Program-made: the position numbers and the translations under genes
Source of the DNA: Actinomycetota bacterium
GTDB taxonomy: Bacteria > Actinomycetota > Thermoleophilia > Gaiellales > Gaiellaceae
Assembly: GCA_013813345.1 (NCBI GenBank)
Contig: JACCRW010000066.1
Span: forward strand, 1 to 33,209
Reading direction: 5' to 3'
DNA length: 33,209 nt
In this document: piece by piece, positions 8,216 through 14,719 of the stretch
How the letters are laid out: the number at the start of each line of letters is the position of its first letter
Numbering within the stretch: the stretch's first letter is position 1
Notes under the pieces: model-generated
Told to the model about the DNA's origin: nothing
The model's database searches: none
The model's input: the letters and a program-made list of their open reading frames with translations, nothing else

Positions 8216-9046
8216 TCAGCTCAGGATCGCGCTCAGGAAGGCCTGGGTCCGCTCGTTCTGCGGGCGTTCGATGACATCGCGCGCGCCGCCCTCCTCGACG
8301 ACGACGCCCTCGTCCATGAAGAGAACGCGGTCGCCGACCTCCCGCGCGAAGCCCATCTCGTGGGTGACGACGATCATCGTCATCCCCGACTCCGCGAGCC
8401 GCTTCATCTCCTCGAGGATCCCGCCGATCAGCTCGGGGTCGAGCGCGGAGGTCGCCTCGTCGAAGAGCATCAGCTGCGGCCGCATCGCGAGGGCTCGCGC
8501 GATCGCGACGCGCTGCTTCTGGCCGCCGGAGAGCTGACTCGGATACTGCCGCGCCTTCTCGCCCATCCCGACCCGCTCGAGCTCCTCGAGGCTCCGCTCC
8601 TTCGCCTCTCGGCGCGTCAGGCCGAGAGCCCGTGTGGGCCCGAGCGCGACGTTGTCGGCCGCCGTCATGTGCGGGAAGAGGTTGAAGTGCTGGAAGACCA
8701 TCCCGATGTGCGTCCGGTAGAAGCGGAGGTCGCGTTCGTAGCGCATTCGTTCGGCCGGCCGGCGGCGGGGCACCTCGCCCGTGAGGCAGTGACCGAGAAA
8801 GGTGACGCTGCCGGCGTCGGGCGGCGCGATGAAGTTGAGGCAGCGCAGGAGGGTGCTCTTGCCGGAGCCGCTCGGGCCGATCACGACGAGCACCTCGCCC
8901 TTCGCCACCTTCAGGTCGACGCCGCGGAGCACGTGGATCTCTCGCTCCTTCTGGCCGCGATTGAACGATTTGTGGATCCCCTCGGCGACGACGATCTCCT
9001 CGCCGAGATCGAGCTCCGCCGCCTCGTTCGCCGCCGCCTCGGTCAC
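8216..9046 (-). CDS. Polar amino-acid ABC transporter ATP-binding protein
   Basis: The gene encodes 276 residues from a GTG at 9046 that overlaps the permease stop (GTGA). Walker A GPSGSGKS is at 57-64, the Q-loop is in MVFQHFNLFPH near 116, the signature LSGGQ at 172-176, Walker B with D-loop LMLFDEATSALD at 192-203, and the switch histidine in VVTHEMGFA. The MVFQHFNLFPH form and the HEMGFAREVGDRV tail are typical of the GlnQ/HisP/ArtP family for polar amino acids. It powers the transporter encoded just upstream. A 70-base leader then separates it from the aminotransferase. Confidence 0.94.
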   Translation of the reverse strand: MTEAAANEAAELDLGEEIVVAEGIHKSFNRGQKEREIHVLRGVDLKVAKGEVLVVIGPSGSGKSTLLRCLNFIAPPDAGSVTFLGHCLTGEVPRRRPAERMRYERDLRFYRTHIGMVFQHFNLFPHMTAADNVALGPTRALGLTRREAKERSLEELERVGMGEKARQYPSQLSGGQKQRVAIARALAMRPQLMLFDEATSALDPELIGGILEEMKRLAESGMTMIVVTHEMGFAREVGDRVLFMDEGVVVEEGGARDVIERPQNERTQAFLSAILS

Positions 9047-9783
9047 GTCGGGACCCGGCCGCCGAACCGGTAGCGCTGCATCCGCTCGAGCGGAGAGGGG
9101 CCGGAGCCGCCTCCCCTCACATGACGCGCGAGCCGCCGCTCGAGCAGCGCCGCGGCCGCCGAAATCGCAAGGATCAGGACTATGTAGGCGACAGCCGTCG
9201 CGGTGTAGAGCTCGAACGGCGCCCGCTCGGTGCTGACGAGCTGGATCGTCGTCCCCATCAGGTCGAGGAGGCCGATCACCGCGACGATCGACGAGTCCTT
9301 GACGATGTCGACGAGCTGGTTGACGAGGCCCGGCACCGCCACGCGGCCGGCCTGCGGGAAGGTGACGCTCGAGAACGTCCGCGTGTGGCCGAGCCCGAGC
9401 GCGAGCGCGGCCTCGCGCTGGCCGTGGTCGACCGACTGGATCGCCGCCCGGTAGATCTCCGCCATATAGGCGCTGTTCAGGAGCGTCAGAGCGACGACTC
9501 CCGCCGCGAACGTGCCGAGGTTGATCCCGAAGACCGCCGAGATCCCGAAGTAGATGAAGAGCACGTAGACGTAGAGCGAGAGCGCCCGGAAGACCTGGGT
9601 GTATGTGTACGCGAGCGCGCGAAGCGGCCTGGAGGGGGCGAGACGGCAGAGCGCGACGACGAGCCCGAGCACGAGCGAGAGGACGAAGGAAATCGCCGAG
9701 AGCTGCAGGGTCAGCTTGAGCCCGTGGGCGAGCGCTCCGGCGGACTCCGGGACGACGTGCCACTGGAACGTGTACGCGACCAT
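9043..9783 (-). CDS. Polar amino-acid ABC transporter permease
   Basis: The protein has 246 residues with about five membrane helices. The EAA coupling loop is present as EAALALGLGHTRTFSSVTFPQA near residues 130-150, followed by PGLVNQLVDIVKDSSIVAVIG, a hallmark of the HisM/GlnP family. The ATG at 9783 shares one base with the stop of the partner permease (TGATG). The two permeases presumably form a heterodimer. The basic tail after the last helix is not conserved in any way I recognise. Confidence 0.92.
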   Translation of the reverse strand: MVAYTFQWHVVPESAGALAHGLKLTLQLSAISFVLSLVLGLVVALCRLAPSRPLRALAYTYTQVFRALSLYVYVLFIYFGISAVFGINLGTFAAGVVALTLLNSAYMAEIYRAAIQSVDHGQREAALALGLGHTRTFSSVTFPQAGRVAVPGLVNQLVDIVKDSSIVAVIGLLDLMGTTIQLVSTERAPFELYTATAVAYIVLILAISAAAALLERRLARHVRGGGSGPSPLERMQRYRFGGRVPT

Positions 9784-10457
9784 CACGGGAGCCGCAGCAC
9801 CCGCTCCAGCACCGTCACCCCGGCCGAGAAGACGGCGACGAGGGCCACGAGAATGACCGCAACCGCGGTGAAGGCCTCGAACGGGGTGAAGAAGTTGATG
9901 TTCAGATCGTTCGCGACGCTGACCATGTCGCTGACCGCGATGATCGAGAGCAGGGTCGCGCCCTTGAGCAGGCCGATGAAGACGTTCCCGAGCGGCGGAA
10001 TCACGATCCGCAGCGTCTGCGGGAGCAGGACGTGCCGGTAGGTCCCGGTCCGGCTCAGCCCGAGCGAGCGCGAGGCCTCGGCCTGGCCGGCGTCGAGCGC
10101 CTGAAGCCCGCCGCGGAAGATCTCGGCCGTGTAGGCCGAGCCGGTGAGTGTCAAGGCGACGATTCCCGCCTGCACGGGGCTGAAGTTGAGCCCGATCACG
10201 ATCGCGACCCCGAAGTAGACCCAGTAGAGGAAGACGAGCAGCGGCACTCCTCGCAGGATCTGCACGTAGGCGAATGCGGGCGCGCTGAGCAGCCGGACGC
10301 CCGAGAGGCGCAGCACGGCGATCCCGATCCCGAGCGCGCACGCGAGGACGAACGAGATCGCCGTCACCCAGACGTCGAGCCAGGCCCCGAGCAGGAAGAG
10401 GTCCCAGCGGTCGAGCACCGGCCCCCAGGCGAACTCGTATGCGAGCACGTTCGTCAT
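9783..10457 (-). CDS. Polar amino-acid ABC transporter permease
   Basis: The protein has 224 residues, with helices from about residue 18 and the EAA loop EASRSLGLSRTGTYRHVLLPQ near 127-147. PPLGNVFIGLLKGATLLSIIAVSD follows, as in HisQ/HisM-like permeases. It starts with ATG 34 bases after the binding-protein stop, with GAGGG in the leader. Gene order is binding protein, this permease, second permease, ATPase, a complete importer. Confidence 0.92.
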   Translation of the reverse strand: MTNVLAYEFAWGPVLDRWDLFLLGAWLDVWVTAISFVLACALGIGIAVLRLSGVRLLSAPAFAYVQILRGVPLLVFLYWVYFGVAIVIGLNFSPVQAGIVALTLTGSAYTAEIFRGGLQALDAGQAEASRSLGLSRTGTYRHVLLPQTLRIVIPPLGNVFIGLLKGATLLSIIAVSDMVSVANDLNINFFTPFEAFTAVAVILVALVAVFSAGVTVLERVLRLP

Positions 10458-10491
10458 CGTGGCGGCGATGCCCTCGATTCGGCGGGAGCGA

Positions 10492-11478
10492 CTACTGGCC
10501 GATCGTCTCCGCGTTCCCGTTGATCCCGACGACGGCAGTTTGGAGATCGAACTTCTCGGTATTCGGCACGACCCACTTCTCCCACAGCGCCCTGAACGTG
10601 CCGTGCGAGGCCTGGTAGCGGGCCCAGTTCGAGACCCAGAGCCAGAGCTTCGTGTCGCCCTGCGTCATGAAGTAGCTGTTCGCGTCGACGAAGAGCGGCG
10701 GCACGGGCAGCGCGGCGAGATCGTCGTTGCCGCCGAGGACGGACGACGTCGAGAACTCGCTGAAGATCGCGGCGTCGGCGCGACCGACGGCCACCTCCGT
10801 CGCGGCGTCGTTCTCGGACGCGAACTCGTTGAAGGTTGCCTTCGGGAAGAGCGCTCCCGAGCTCGCAGCCTGGGAGCTGCCCTGCAGGACCGCGAACCTC
10901 GACGTCGCAAGGTCCTCGAGCGTGCTCGCGTTCGAGTCCTTCTTGACGACGACCACGTTGGATTCGTAGAAGGCCGGGATGTCTGCGAAGTCGCCGCGGA
11001 GCGCGCGCGACGGCAGGATCGTGACCGCGATCCCGAGCATGTCGAACTTGCCGGCGGAGAGGCCCGGGAAGAGTTGGGCAAACGGCGTCTCCACATACTC
11101 GGGCGTAACTCCGAGCTCCTTCATCATCATTTCCGTGATCTCGACCTGATAGCCGGTCGGCTTCCCGCTGTCGTCCTTGAACTGGAGCGGCGGGAAGCTC
11201 AGGTCGACTCCCAGCTTCGCCGTCTTGTCGCGCGTCCACTTGTCGAGGATCGAGTCGCCCGACGAGCTGGAGCCGCCCGCGGTCGTCGCGCCTGCGGGCG
11301 CTGCTGCGTTGGGCTCGTCATCGTCGTCGCCCATACAGCCCGAGAGCCCGAGGACGCCGGCGCCGAGCAGGCCAAGGCCGCCGGCTTCGAGTAGCCGCCG
11401 CCGGCTCGTCCCACCGCGGGCCGCGGCGCTCCCCGACTCGGCCGCAGGTGTCCCGGTCTCCACGTCATGCGTGCTCAT
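10492..11478 (-). CDS. Amino-acid ABC transporter substrate-binding lipoprotein (SBP family 3)
   Basis: Starting from ATG 11478 the protein has 328 residues. A TTG four codons upstream is possible but less likely, because GGAG sits seven bases before this ATG. The N-terminus has an arginine-rich n-region (TSRRRLLEAG) that could be a Tat signal, a hydrophobic stretch, and the lipobox LSGC near residue 48, followed by an acidic linker. The mature part has family 3 features: KLGVDLSFPPLQFKDDSGKPTGYQ, then FDMLGIAVTILPSRALRGDFADIP. It captures a polar amino acid or a similar zwitterion outside the membrane. The specificity is unknown. It is the first gene after the promoter at 11550-11578. Confidence 0.92.
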   Translation of the reverse strand: MSTHDVETGTPAAESGSAAARGGTSRRRLLEAGGLGLLGAGVLGLSGCMGDDDDEPNAAAPAGATTAGGSSSSGDSILDKWTRDKTAKLGVDLSFPPLQFKDDSGKPTGYQVEITEMMMKELGVTPEYVETPFAQLFPGLSAGKFDMLGIAVTILPSRALRGDFADIPAFYESNVVVVKKDSNASTLEDLATSRFAVLQGSSQAASSGALFPKATFNEFASENDAATEVAVGRADAAIFSEFSTSSVLGGNDDLAALPVPPLFVDANSYFMTQGDTKLWLWVSNWARYQASHGTFRALWEKWVVPNTEKFDLQTAVVGINGNAETIGQ

Positions 11479-11511
11479 GCCTGTCTCCAATCGGAGTAGT
11501 GGCTTCCTCGA

Positions 11512-11528
11512 TGTTCACGATACGAACA
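11512..11528. promoter_or_regulatory. Candidate operator, 5-bp arms TGTTC-N7-GAACA
   Basis: A 17-bp partly palindromic site with perfect TGTTC and GAACA arms lies in the 5' leader of the binding-protein gene, about 15-30 bases past the predicted transcription start. Its position suits a repressor that blocks elongation or open-complex formation. No regulator gene is next to it. It shares TGTTCGT with the site at 26118-26134. The function is inferred from position and symmetry only. Confidence 0.35.
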
Positions 11529-11549
11529 GTCGTGCGCTGAGGATGGTCC

Positions 11550-11578
11550 AGGCTATGCCCGCACTTCGGCCGAGTCAA
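11550..11578 (-). promoter_or_regulatory. Sigma-70-type promoter for the block 1 operon
   Basis: On the minus strand TTGACT (11578-11573) is followed by exactly 17 bases and TAGCCT (11555-11550), matching the TTGACN-N17-TANNNT pattern of actinobacterial housekeeping promoters. It lies in the only real gap upstream of the transporter and would give a leader of about 65 bases. This makes the DapA-family gene at 11586 a separate or read-through unit. Confidence 0.55.
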
Positions 11579-11585
11579 GCCTTCC

Positions 11586-12539
11586 TCAGGCTCGCGAGAG
11601 CGCGGGATCCGGCTCGAGCTCGTCGAGCAGGACGTCGAGCTCGGCAAGGAGCGGCGTGATCTGGCCGAGTCGCTCACGCCCCTCGGCGCCGAGCTCGGCG
11701 AACGTCGTCAGCGGCGGTCGCACGTCGCCGACCGGGTGCCCGACAGCGCCAGCGAGCGCCTTCGAGTAGCACTGGTGCCCGTAGGTCGGGTGCCCCTCGG
11801 CGATCACATGGTCGATCCGGGAGATCAGCCGCTGGATCCGCTTCGCCTCCTCGAGCCGGCCCGCGACGAGCATGTCCCAGATCCGCGCCGAGGCGCGCGG
11901 GATGTAGTTCCCGTACGGATTGACGTAGCCGACCGCGCCCAGGAGGAACGACTCGACGATGCGCTCGCCGGCGAAAACGCTCATCACTCCGTCCGTGGCC
12001 TCGACGATGTCGTAGACGCGGGCGACGTCCATGCTCGCCTCCTTGATGTAGCGGACGTTCTCGAAGGCGCGCGTGAGCCGGGCGACGAACTCGGCGGACA
12101 TGTCCACGTTGGACGTGACCGGGTTGTTGTAGAGCATGAGCGGGATCGAGACCGCCTCGGCAACGGCGCGGTAGTAGGCGAAGATCTCGGCCTCGGTCGG
12201 GGTGTAGTAGTAGGGCGGCACGATCATCAGCCCGTCCGCGCCGAGCTCCTCGGCCTCCCGGCTGTAGCGAACGGCGTTCGCCGTCGAGGCGTTCATCGTC
12301 CCGACGAGCACCGGGATCCGGCCGTCCAGATGCTTGACGGTCTCCTCGACGAGTTGCGTCCGCTCCTCATCGGTCACGGTCAGGAACTCGCCCGTCGTCC
12401 CGAGGACGATCACGCCCGGGACACCCGACTCGAGCTGCCAGTCGAGGAAGTCGCGGAGAGCATCGACGTCGAGCTGCGAGCCGTCCTCGGTGAAGGGGGT
12501 GACGAGGACCGAGTAGCTACCGCGAAACTCGCTGGGCAT
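11586..12539 (-). CDS. DapA/NanA (dihydrodipicolinate synthase) family lyase
   Basis: The protein has 317 residues with the class I aldolase barrel: GTTGE at 47-51, Tyr137 in YNNPVTSNVD, and the Schiff-base Lys166 in YIKEASMD. These are the catalytic residues of the DHDPS/N-acetylneuraminate-lyase superfamily. True DapA is unlikely, because the gene lies in a catabolic cluster and a second family member sits at 17393-18343. The likely role is a retro-aldol, dehydration or deamination step on a keto acid. Two ATG codons occur in tandem (12542 and 12539). The second is chosen because it is six bases from GGAG. It starts head to head with the FAD oxidase at 12541. Confidence 0.9.
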   Translation of the reverse strand: MPSEFRGSYSVLVTPFTEDGSQLDVDALRDFLDWQLESGVPGVIVLGTTGEFLTVTDEERTQLVEETVKHLDGRIPVLVGTMNASTANAVRYSREAEELGADGLMIVPPYYYTPTEAEIFAYYRAVAEAVSIPLMLYNNPVTSNVDMSAEFVARLTRAFENVRYIKEASMDVARVYDIVEATDGVMSVFAGERIVESFLLGAVGYVNPYGNYIPRASARIWDMLVAGRLEEAKRIQRLISRIDHVIAEGHPTYGHQCYSKALAGAVGHPVGDVRPPLTTFAELGAEGRERLGQITPLLAELDVLLDELEPDPALSRA

Positions 12540-12540
12540 C

Positions 12541-13737
12541 ATGGTCTCCTTGCGCTCGGGGCCTGCACTCGACTCTAGCCGCAGCGGTAGGCGCTGCGAC
12601 ACCCTCGTCATCGGCGGCGGCCTGACCGGCTGCGCGGCGGCCTACTACCTCGCGAAGGCCGGAATCGACGTCGTTCTTGCCGAGCGGCACAGCCTGAACG
12701 CCGAGGCCTCCGGGCGGAACGCGGGCGGCTTCCACGTCCAGATCCAGTTCGAGCCCTTCGTCACGCTCGGCGAGGACTGGGCCCGGAGCTGGGCGCCGAC
12801 GATCCCGCTCCTGATCGACGCGGTCCGGCTCTGGCAGGAGCTGCCCGCCGAGCTCGGCGCCGACCTGGAGGTGAAGGTGAGCGGCGGCCTCCTCGCCGCA
12901 GAGACCGAGGAGGAGCTGGCGGCGATCGAGCGGAAGGCCGCGATCGAGCGGGAGGCCGGGCTCGAGGTCGAGCTCCTCTCGCGCGAGGAGCTGAGGCGCA
13001 CCGCGCCGTACCTCTCTCGCTCGCTCGCCGGCGGGCTCTTCTGCCCGGTCGAGGGCAAGGCGAGCCCGCTCGTCTCGACACCGGCATTCGCGCGCGCGGC
13101 GCGAGCGGAGGGCGCCGTTCTCGCGCCCGGCAGCGATGTGCTCGCGATCGAGCAGACCGCGGTCGGATTCCGGGTCGAGACCGACCGCGGCCCGATCGAG
13201 TGCGAGCGGGTGGTCGACTGCGCGGGCACCGCCGCCGGACGAGTGGCGGAGCTCGTGGGCGTACCGCTGCCCGTCGAGAGCGTCCCGCTCCAGGCGCACG
13301 TGACCGAGCCGGTCGCGCAGCTCGTCCAGCACCTCGTCTACTGCGCGGGGGAGCCGCTGACCGTGAAGCAGTCCGTCCACGGCTCGATCCTGATCGGCGG
13401 CGGCTGGTCGTCGGAGCTCGACGACGCCGGCCGCGCCGACGTGAACATGGCCTCCCTGCGGGGAAATCTCCGCGTTGCCACACGCGTGATCCCCGCTCTC
13501 GCCCACGTTCGCCTGCTCCGGATCTGGACCGGCTTCTGCAACGGCACCCCGGATCACCGCCCGATCCTCGGCGAGCTGGACGAAGTACCAGGCTTCTTCG
13601 TCGCCTCGTTTCCCTATCTCGGCTTCACGGCGGCGCCGATGATGGGGAAGCTCGTCGCCGACCTCTCGCGGGGCCGGTCGGTCCCGTACGACTTGGCCCC
13701 GTTCTCTGCGGCCCGGTTCGATCCCGCCCCCGTCTAG
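12541..13737 (+). CDS. FAD-dependent amine/amino-acid oxidase (DAO family, HcnC/SoxB-like)
   Basis: The protein has up to 398 residues. The FAD motif LVIGGGLTGCAAAYYLAKAG begins near residue 22, ASGRNAGGFH follows near 58, and SVHGSILIGGGW and TPDHRPILGE come later, as in the DAO superfamily. It is a paralogue of the FAD subunit at 18354-19580 (shared LAKAG/LARAG, ASG-x-NAG, LT-x-KQS, IGGGW). The first 18 residues before CDTLVIGGG look unconserved. The start could be ATG 12541 or TTG 12550, and neither has a Shine-Dalgarno site, so a leaderless message is possible. Enzymes of this type oxidise secondary amines, imino acids or D-amino acids. The HcnA- and HcnB-like partners occur only in block 2. 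Confidence 0.88.
   Translation: MVSLRSGPALDSSRSGRRCDTLVIGGGLTGCAAAYYLAKAGIDVVLAERHSLNAEASGRNAGGFHVQIQFEPFVTLGEDWARSWAPTIPLLIDAVRLWQELPAELGADLEVKVSGGLLAAETEEELAAIERKAAIEREAGLEVELLSREELRRTAPYLSRSLAGGLFCPVEGKASPLVSTPAFARAARAEGAVLAPGSDVLAIEQTAVGFRVETDRGPIECERVVDCAGTAAGRVAELVGVPLPVESVPLQAHVTEPVAQLVQHLVYCAGEPLTVKQSVHGSILIGGGWSSELDDAGRADVNMASLRGNLRVATRVIPALAHVRLLRIWTGFCNGTPDHRPILGELDEVPGFFVASFPYLGFTAAPMMGKLVADLSRGRSVPYDLAPFSAARFDPAPV
12572..12600 (-). promoter_or_regulatory. Possible promoter for the DapA-family gene, inside the divergent FAD gene
   Basis: On the minus strand GTCGCA (12600-12595), 17 bases, then TAGAGT (12577-12572) matches TANNNT at the -10 box and three of six bases at -35. It would start RNA about 27 bases before the DapA-family ATG. 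It lies within the first codons of the plus-strand FAD gene, so the two genes would transcribe over each other's 5' ends. The -35 match is weak. Confidence 0.33.
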
Positions 13738-14105
13738 CCACAGGCGAAGCTGCGATTCAGGATCGCCGGATAGTCGACCCACGCCTCCTGGCTCGAACGC
13801 TGCTCGAGCAGGCGCTGGACTCCTCGCGCGATCAGGTCGAATTCGCCGTGGTCGATCCCGTAGACGAGGATCACGCCCGCGTGAGAGCGGGCCGCCTCGG
13901 CCCATTCGCGCAGGATTCCCGGGAAGTGAGCGATGTTGTGGGTGACGAGAATGCGTTGCTCGGCCGCACCAAGCGCGAGCACCTCGCCGTCAGGGAGACC
14001 TTCGAGCTGCCGTTCGTCGTCGAGCGCCCGAACGTCGTGCTCGTGCTCACGAAGCGCTCCACCGACTCGTCGCCCCGACACGTGGGCGTCGAGAAGCAGT
14101 CGCAC
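13734..14105 (-). CDS. DUF5615-type PIN-like toxin
   Basis: Counting from GTG 14105, the protein has 123 residues and begins VRLLLDAHVS, the standard opening of DUF5615 PIN-like proteins. It continues with GHDV-like EHDVRALD, then LPDGEVLALGAAEQRILVTHN. Asp6, Asp39 and the THN motif near 55-57 match the acidic and polar sites of the fold. Such proteins are predicted RNase toxins paired with DUF433 antitoxins. The partner lies upstream but is separated by the element at 14109-14277. The frame stays open upstream into the element, so an N-terminally extended form (start near 14195) is possible. The stop shares CTAG with the convergent FAD gene stop. Activity is not shown by sequence alone. Confidence 0.75.
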   Translation of the reverse strand: MRLLLDAHVSGRRVGGALREHEHDVRALDDERQLEGLPDGEVLALGAAEQRILVTHNIAHFPGILREWAEAARSHAGVILVYGIDHGEFDLIARGVQRLLEQRSSQEAWVDYPAILNRSFACG

Positions 14106-14110
14106 CGTTA

Positions 14111-14132
14111 GATGGTTGATCGGAGAATGACG
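14111..14132 (+). repeat. Left terminal inverted repeat (22 bp)
   Basis: This is the left end of the MITE-like element and is identical to the reverse complement of 14254-14275. A weaker match continues about ten bases inward (GCGGCCCGG against CGCAGCCGG). It is preceded by TA. Confidence 0.85.
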
Positions 14133-14253
14133 GCGGCCCGGATGACGGCCACGACACGGCGCCGGATCACCACCCTCGCGAACCGCCCAGGCCACGGGCC
14201 TGAACGGCCCGCGAGTGCGGCGCCCGGCTTGGTCGTGACCGCCCCCGGCTGCG

Positions 14254-14275
14254 CGTCATTCTCCGATCAACCATC
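14254..14275 (-). repeat. Right terminal inverted repeat (22 bp)
   Basis: This is the right end of the MITE-like element and is followed by TA at 14276-14277. The last base (14275) together with that TA forms the present TAG stop codon of the antitoxin gene on the minus strand. Confidence 0.85.
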
Positions 14276-14703
14276 TATTCGGCGACGCGGATGAACGGAT
14301 AGAGCTCGCGGAGCTCGTCGAGCGGGCGGTGCTGCTCCTCTAGGATCGCCTCGATCTCCTCCGGGAAGCGGTCGGCGTACGCGTGCGCGAGCTGCAGGTG
14401 ACGTTCGGTCACGAGCGGATGGCTCGCCCGAAGCGAGTCCTCGTCTCCGTCGTAGGATCGAAGCAGGTCGACGATCTCCCAGACATCGAGGCCGCTTCCG
14501 ATCGCCCACGCGCGACGCGGAGCATCCCGGAACGCGATCCCGGGAAACAAGCGCGTCTTCGCCGCCTCTTCGGCGAGCTCCTCGACGACCACGCTCCGCG
14601 AGCGTCCGGACCGGCGTCCCTCCTCCCGAACGAGCAGGTCGGCCTGCTCACCGAGCCGGATCGAGAACGGCTGAGTTCTTGCGGGCCGTGCTCTACTACG
14701 CAT
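14275..14703 (-). CDS. Antitoxin: N-terminal RHH-like part plus DUF433-like part
   Basis: The protein has 142 residues from ATG 14703. Residues 11-48 (TQPFSIRLG, then two helices ending in VVVEELAEEA) fit a ribbon-helix-helix DNA-binding fold. Residues 53-115 fit DUF433: LFPGIAFRD, SGLDVWEIVDLLRSY, and SHPLVTERHLQLAHAYADRF. This RHH-DUF433 form pairs with DUF5615 toxins in predicted type II systems. The stop TAG is made partly by the inserted element. Before insertion the stop would have been TAA, and the C-terminal residues RVAE are unchanged. A 13-bp palindrome directly before the ATG is a likely autoregulatory site. Confidence 0.75.
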   Translation of the reverse strand: MRSRARPARTQPFSIRLGEQADLLVREEGRRSGRSRSVVVEELAEEAAKTRLFPGIAFRDAPRRAWAIGSGLDVWEIVDLLRSYDGDEDSLRASHPLVTERHLQLAHAYADRFPEEIEAILEEQHRPLDELRELYPFIRVAE

Positions 14704-14704
14704 G

Positions 14705-14717
14705 GCTACACTGTAGC
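14705..14717. promoter_or_regulatory. 13-bp palindrome GCTACACTGTAGC overlapping a leaderless -10 box
   Basis: Perfect 6-bp arms surround one central base, ending one base before the antitoxin ATG at 14703. On the minus strand it contains TACAGT, a TANNNT-type -10 box six bases from the ATG, which is the spacing of a leaderless actinobacterial transcript. RHH antitoxins usually bind short palindromes over their own promoter, so this is a good operator candidate. Only 16 bases separate the antitoxin from the aldehyde dehydrogenase stop. No clear -35 was found. Confidence 0.5.
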
Positions 14718-14719
14718 GA

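Larger units (their letters stand above)
14109..14277. mobile_element. 165-bp MITE-like element with 22-bp perfect TIRs and TA duplication
   Basis: Bases 14111-14132 (starting GATGGTTGATCG) are the exact reverse complement of 14254-14275 (ending CGATCAACCATC). Each end abuts a TA dinucleotide, at 14109-14110 and 14276-14277. The inside is non-coding and also largely self-complementary: a perfect CAGGCC-ACG-GGCCTG hairpin lies in the middle, with CTCGCG/CGCGAG and GGCGCC arms around it. TA target duplication and terminal repeats with no transposase are what a miniature element mobilised by an IS630/Tc1-type transposase looks like. Removing one copy of element plus TA on paper turns the antitoxin stop TAG into TAA, two bases before the toxin GTG. 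No second copy is seen in this window. Confidence 0.72.

Noticed and set aside
14106..14274. Rho-independent terminator between antitoxin and toxin
   Set aside because: The inverted repeats are too long and too far apart, there is no T tract, and the TA duplications with a restorable stop codon point to a mobile element.
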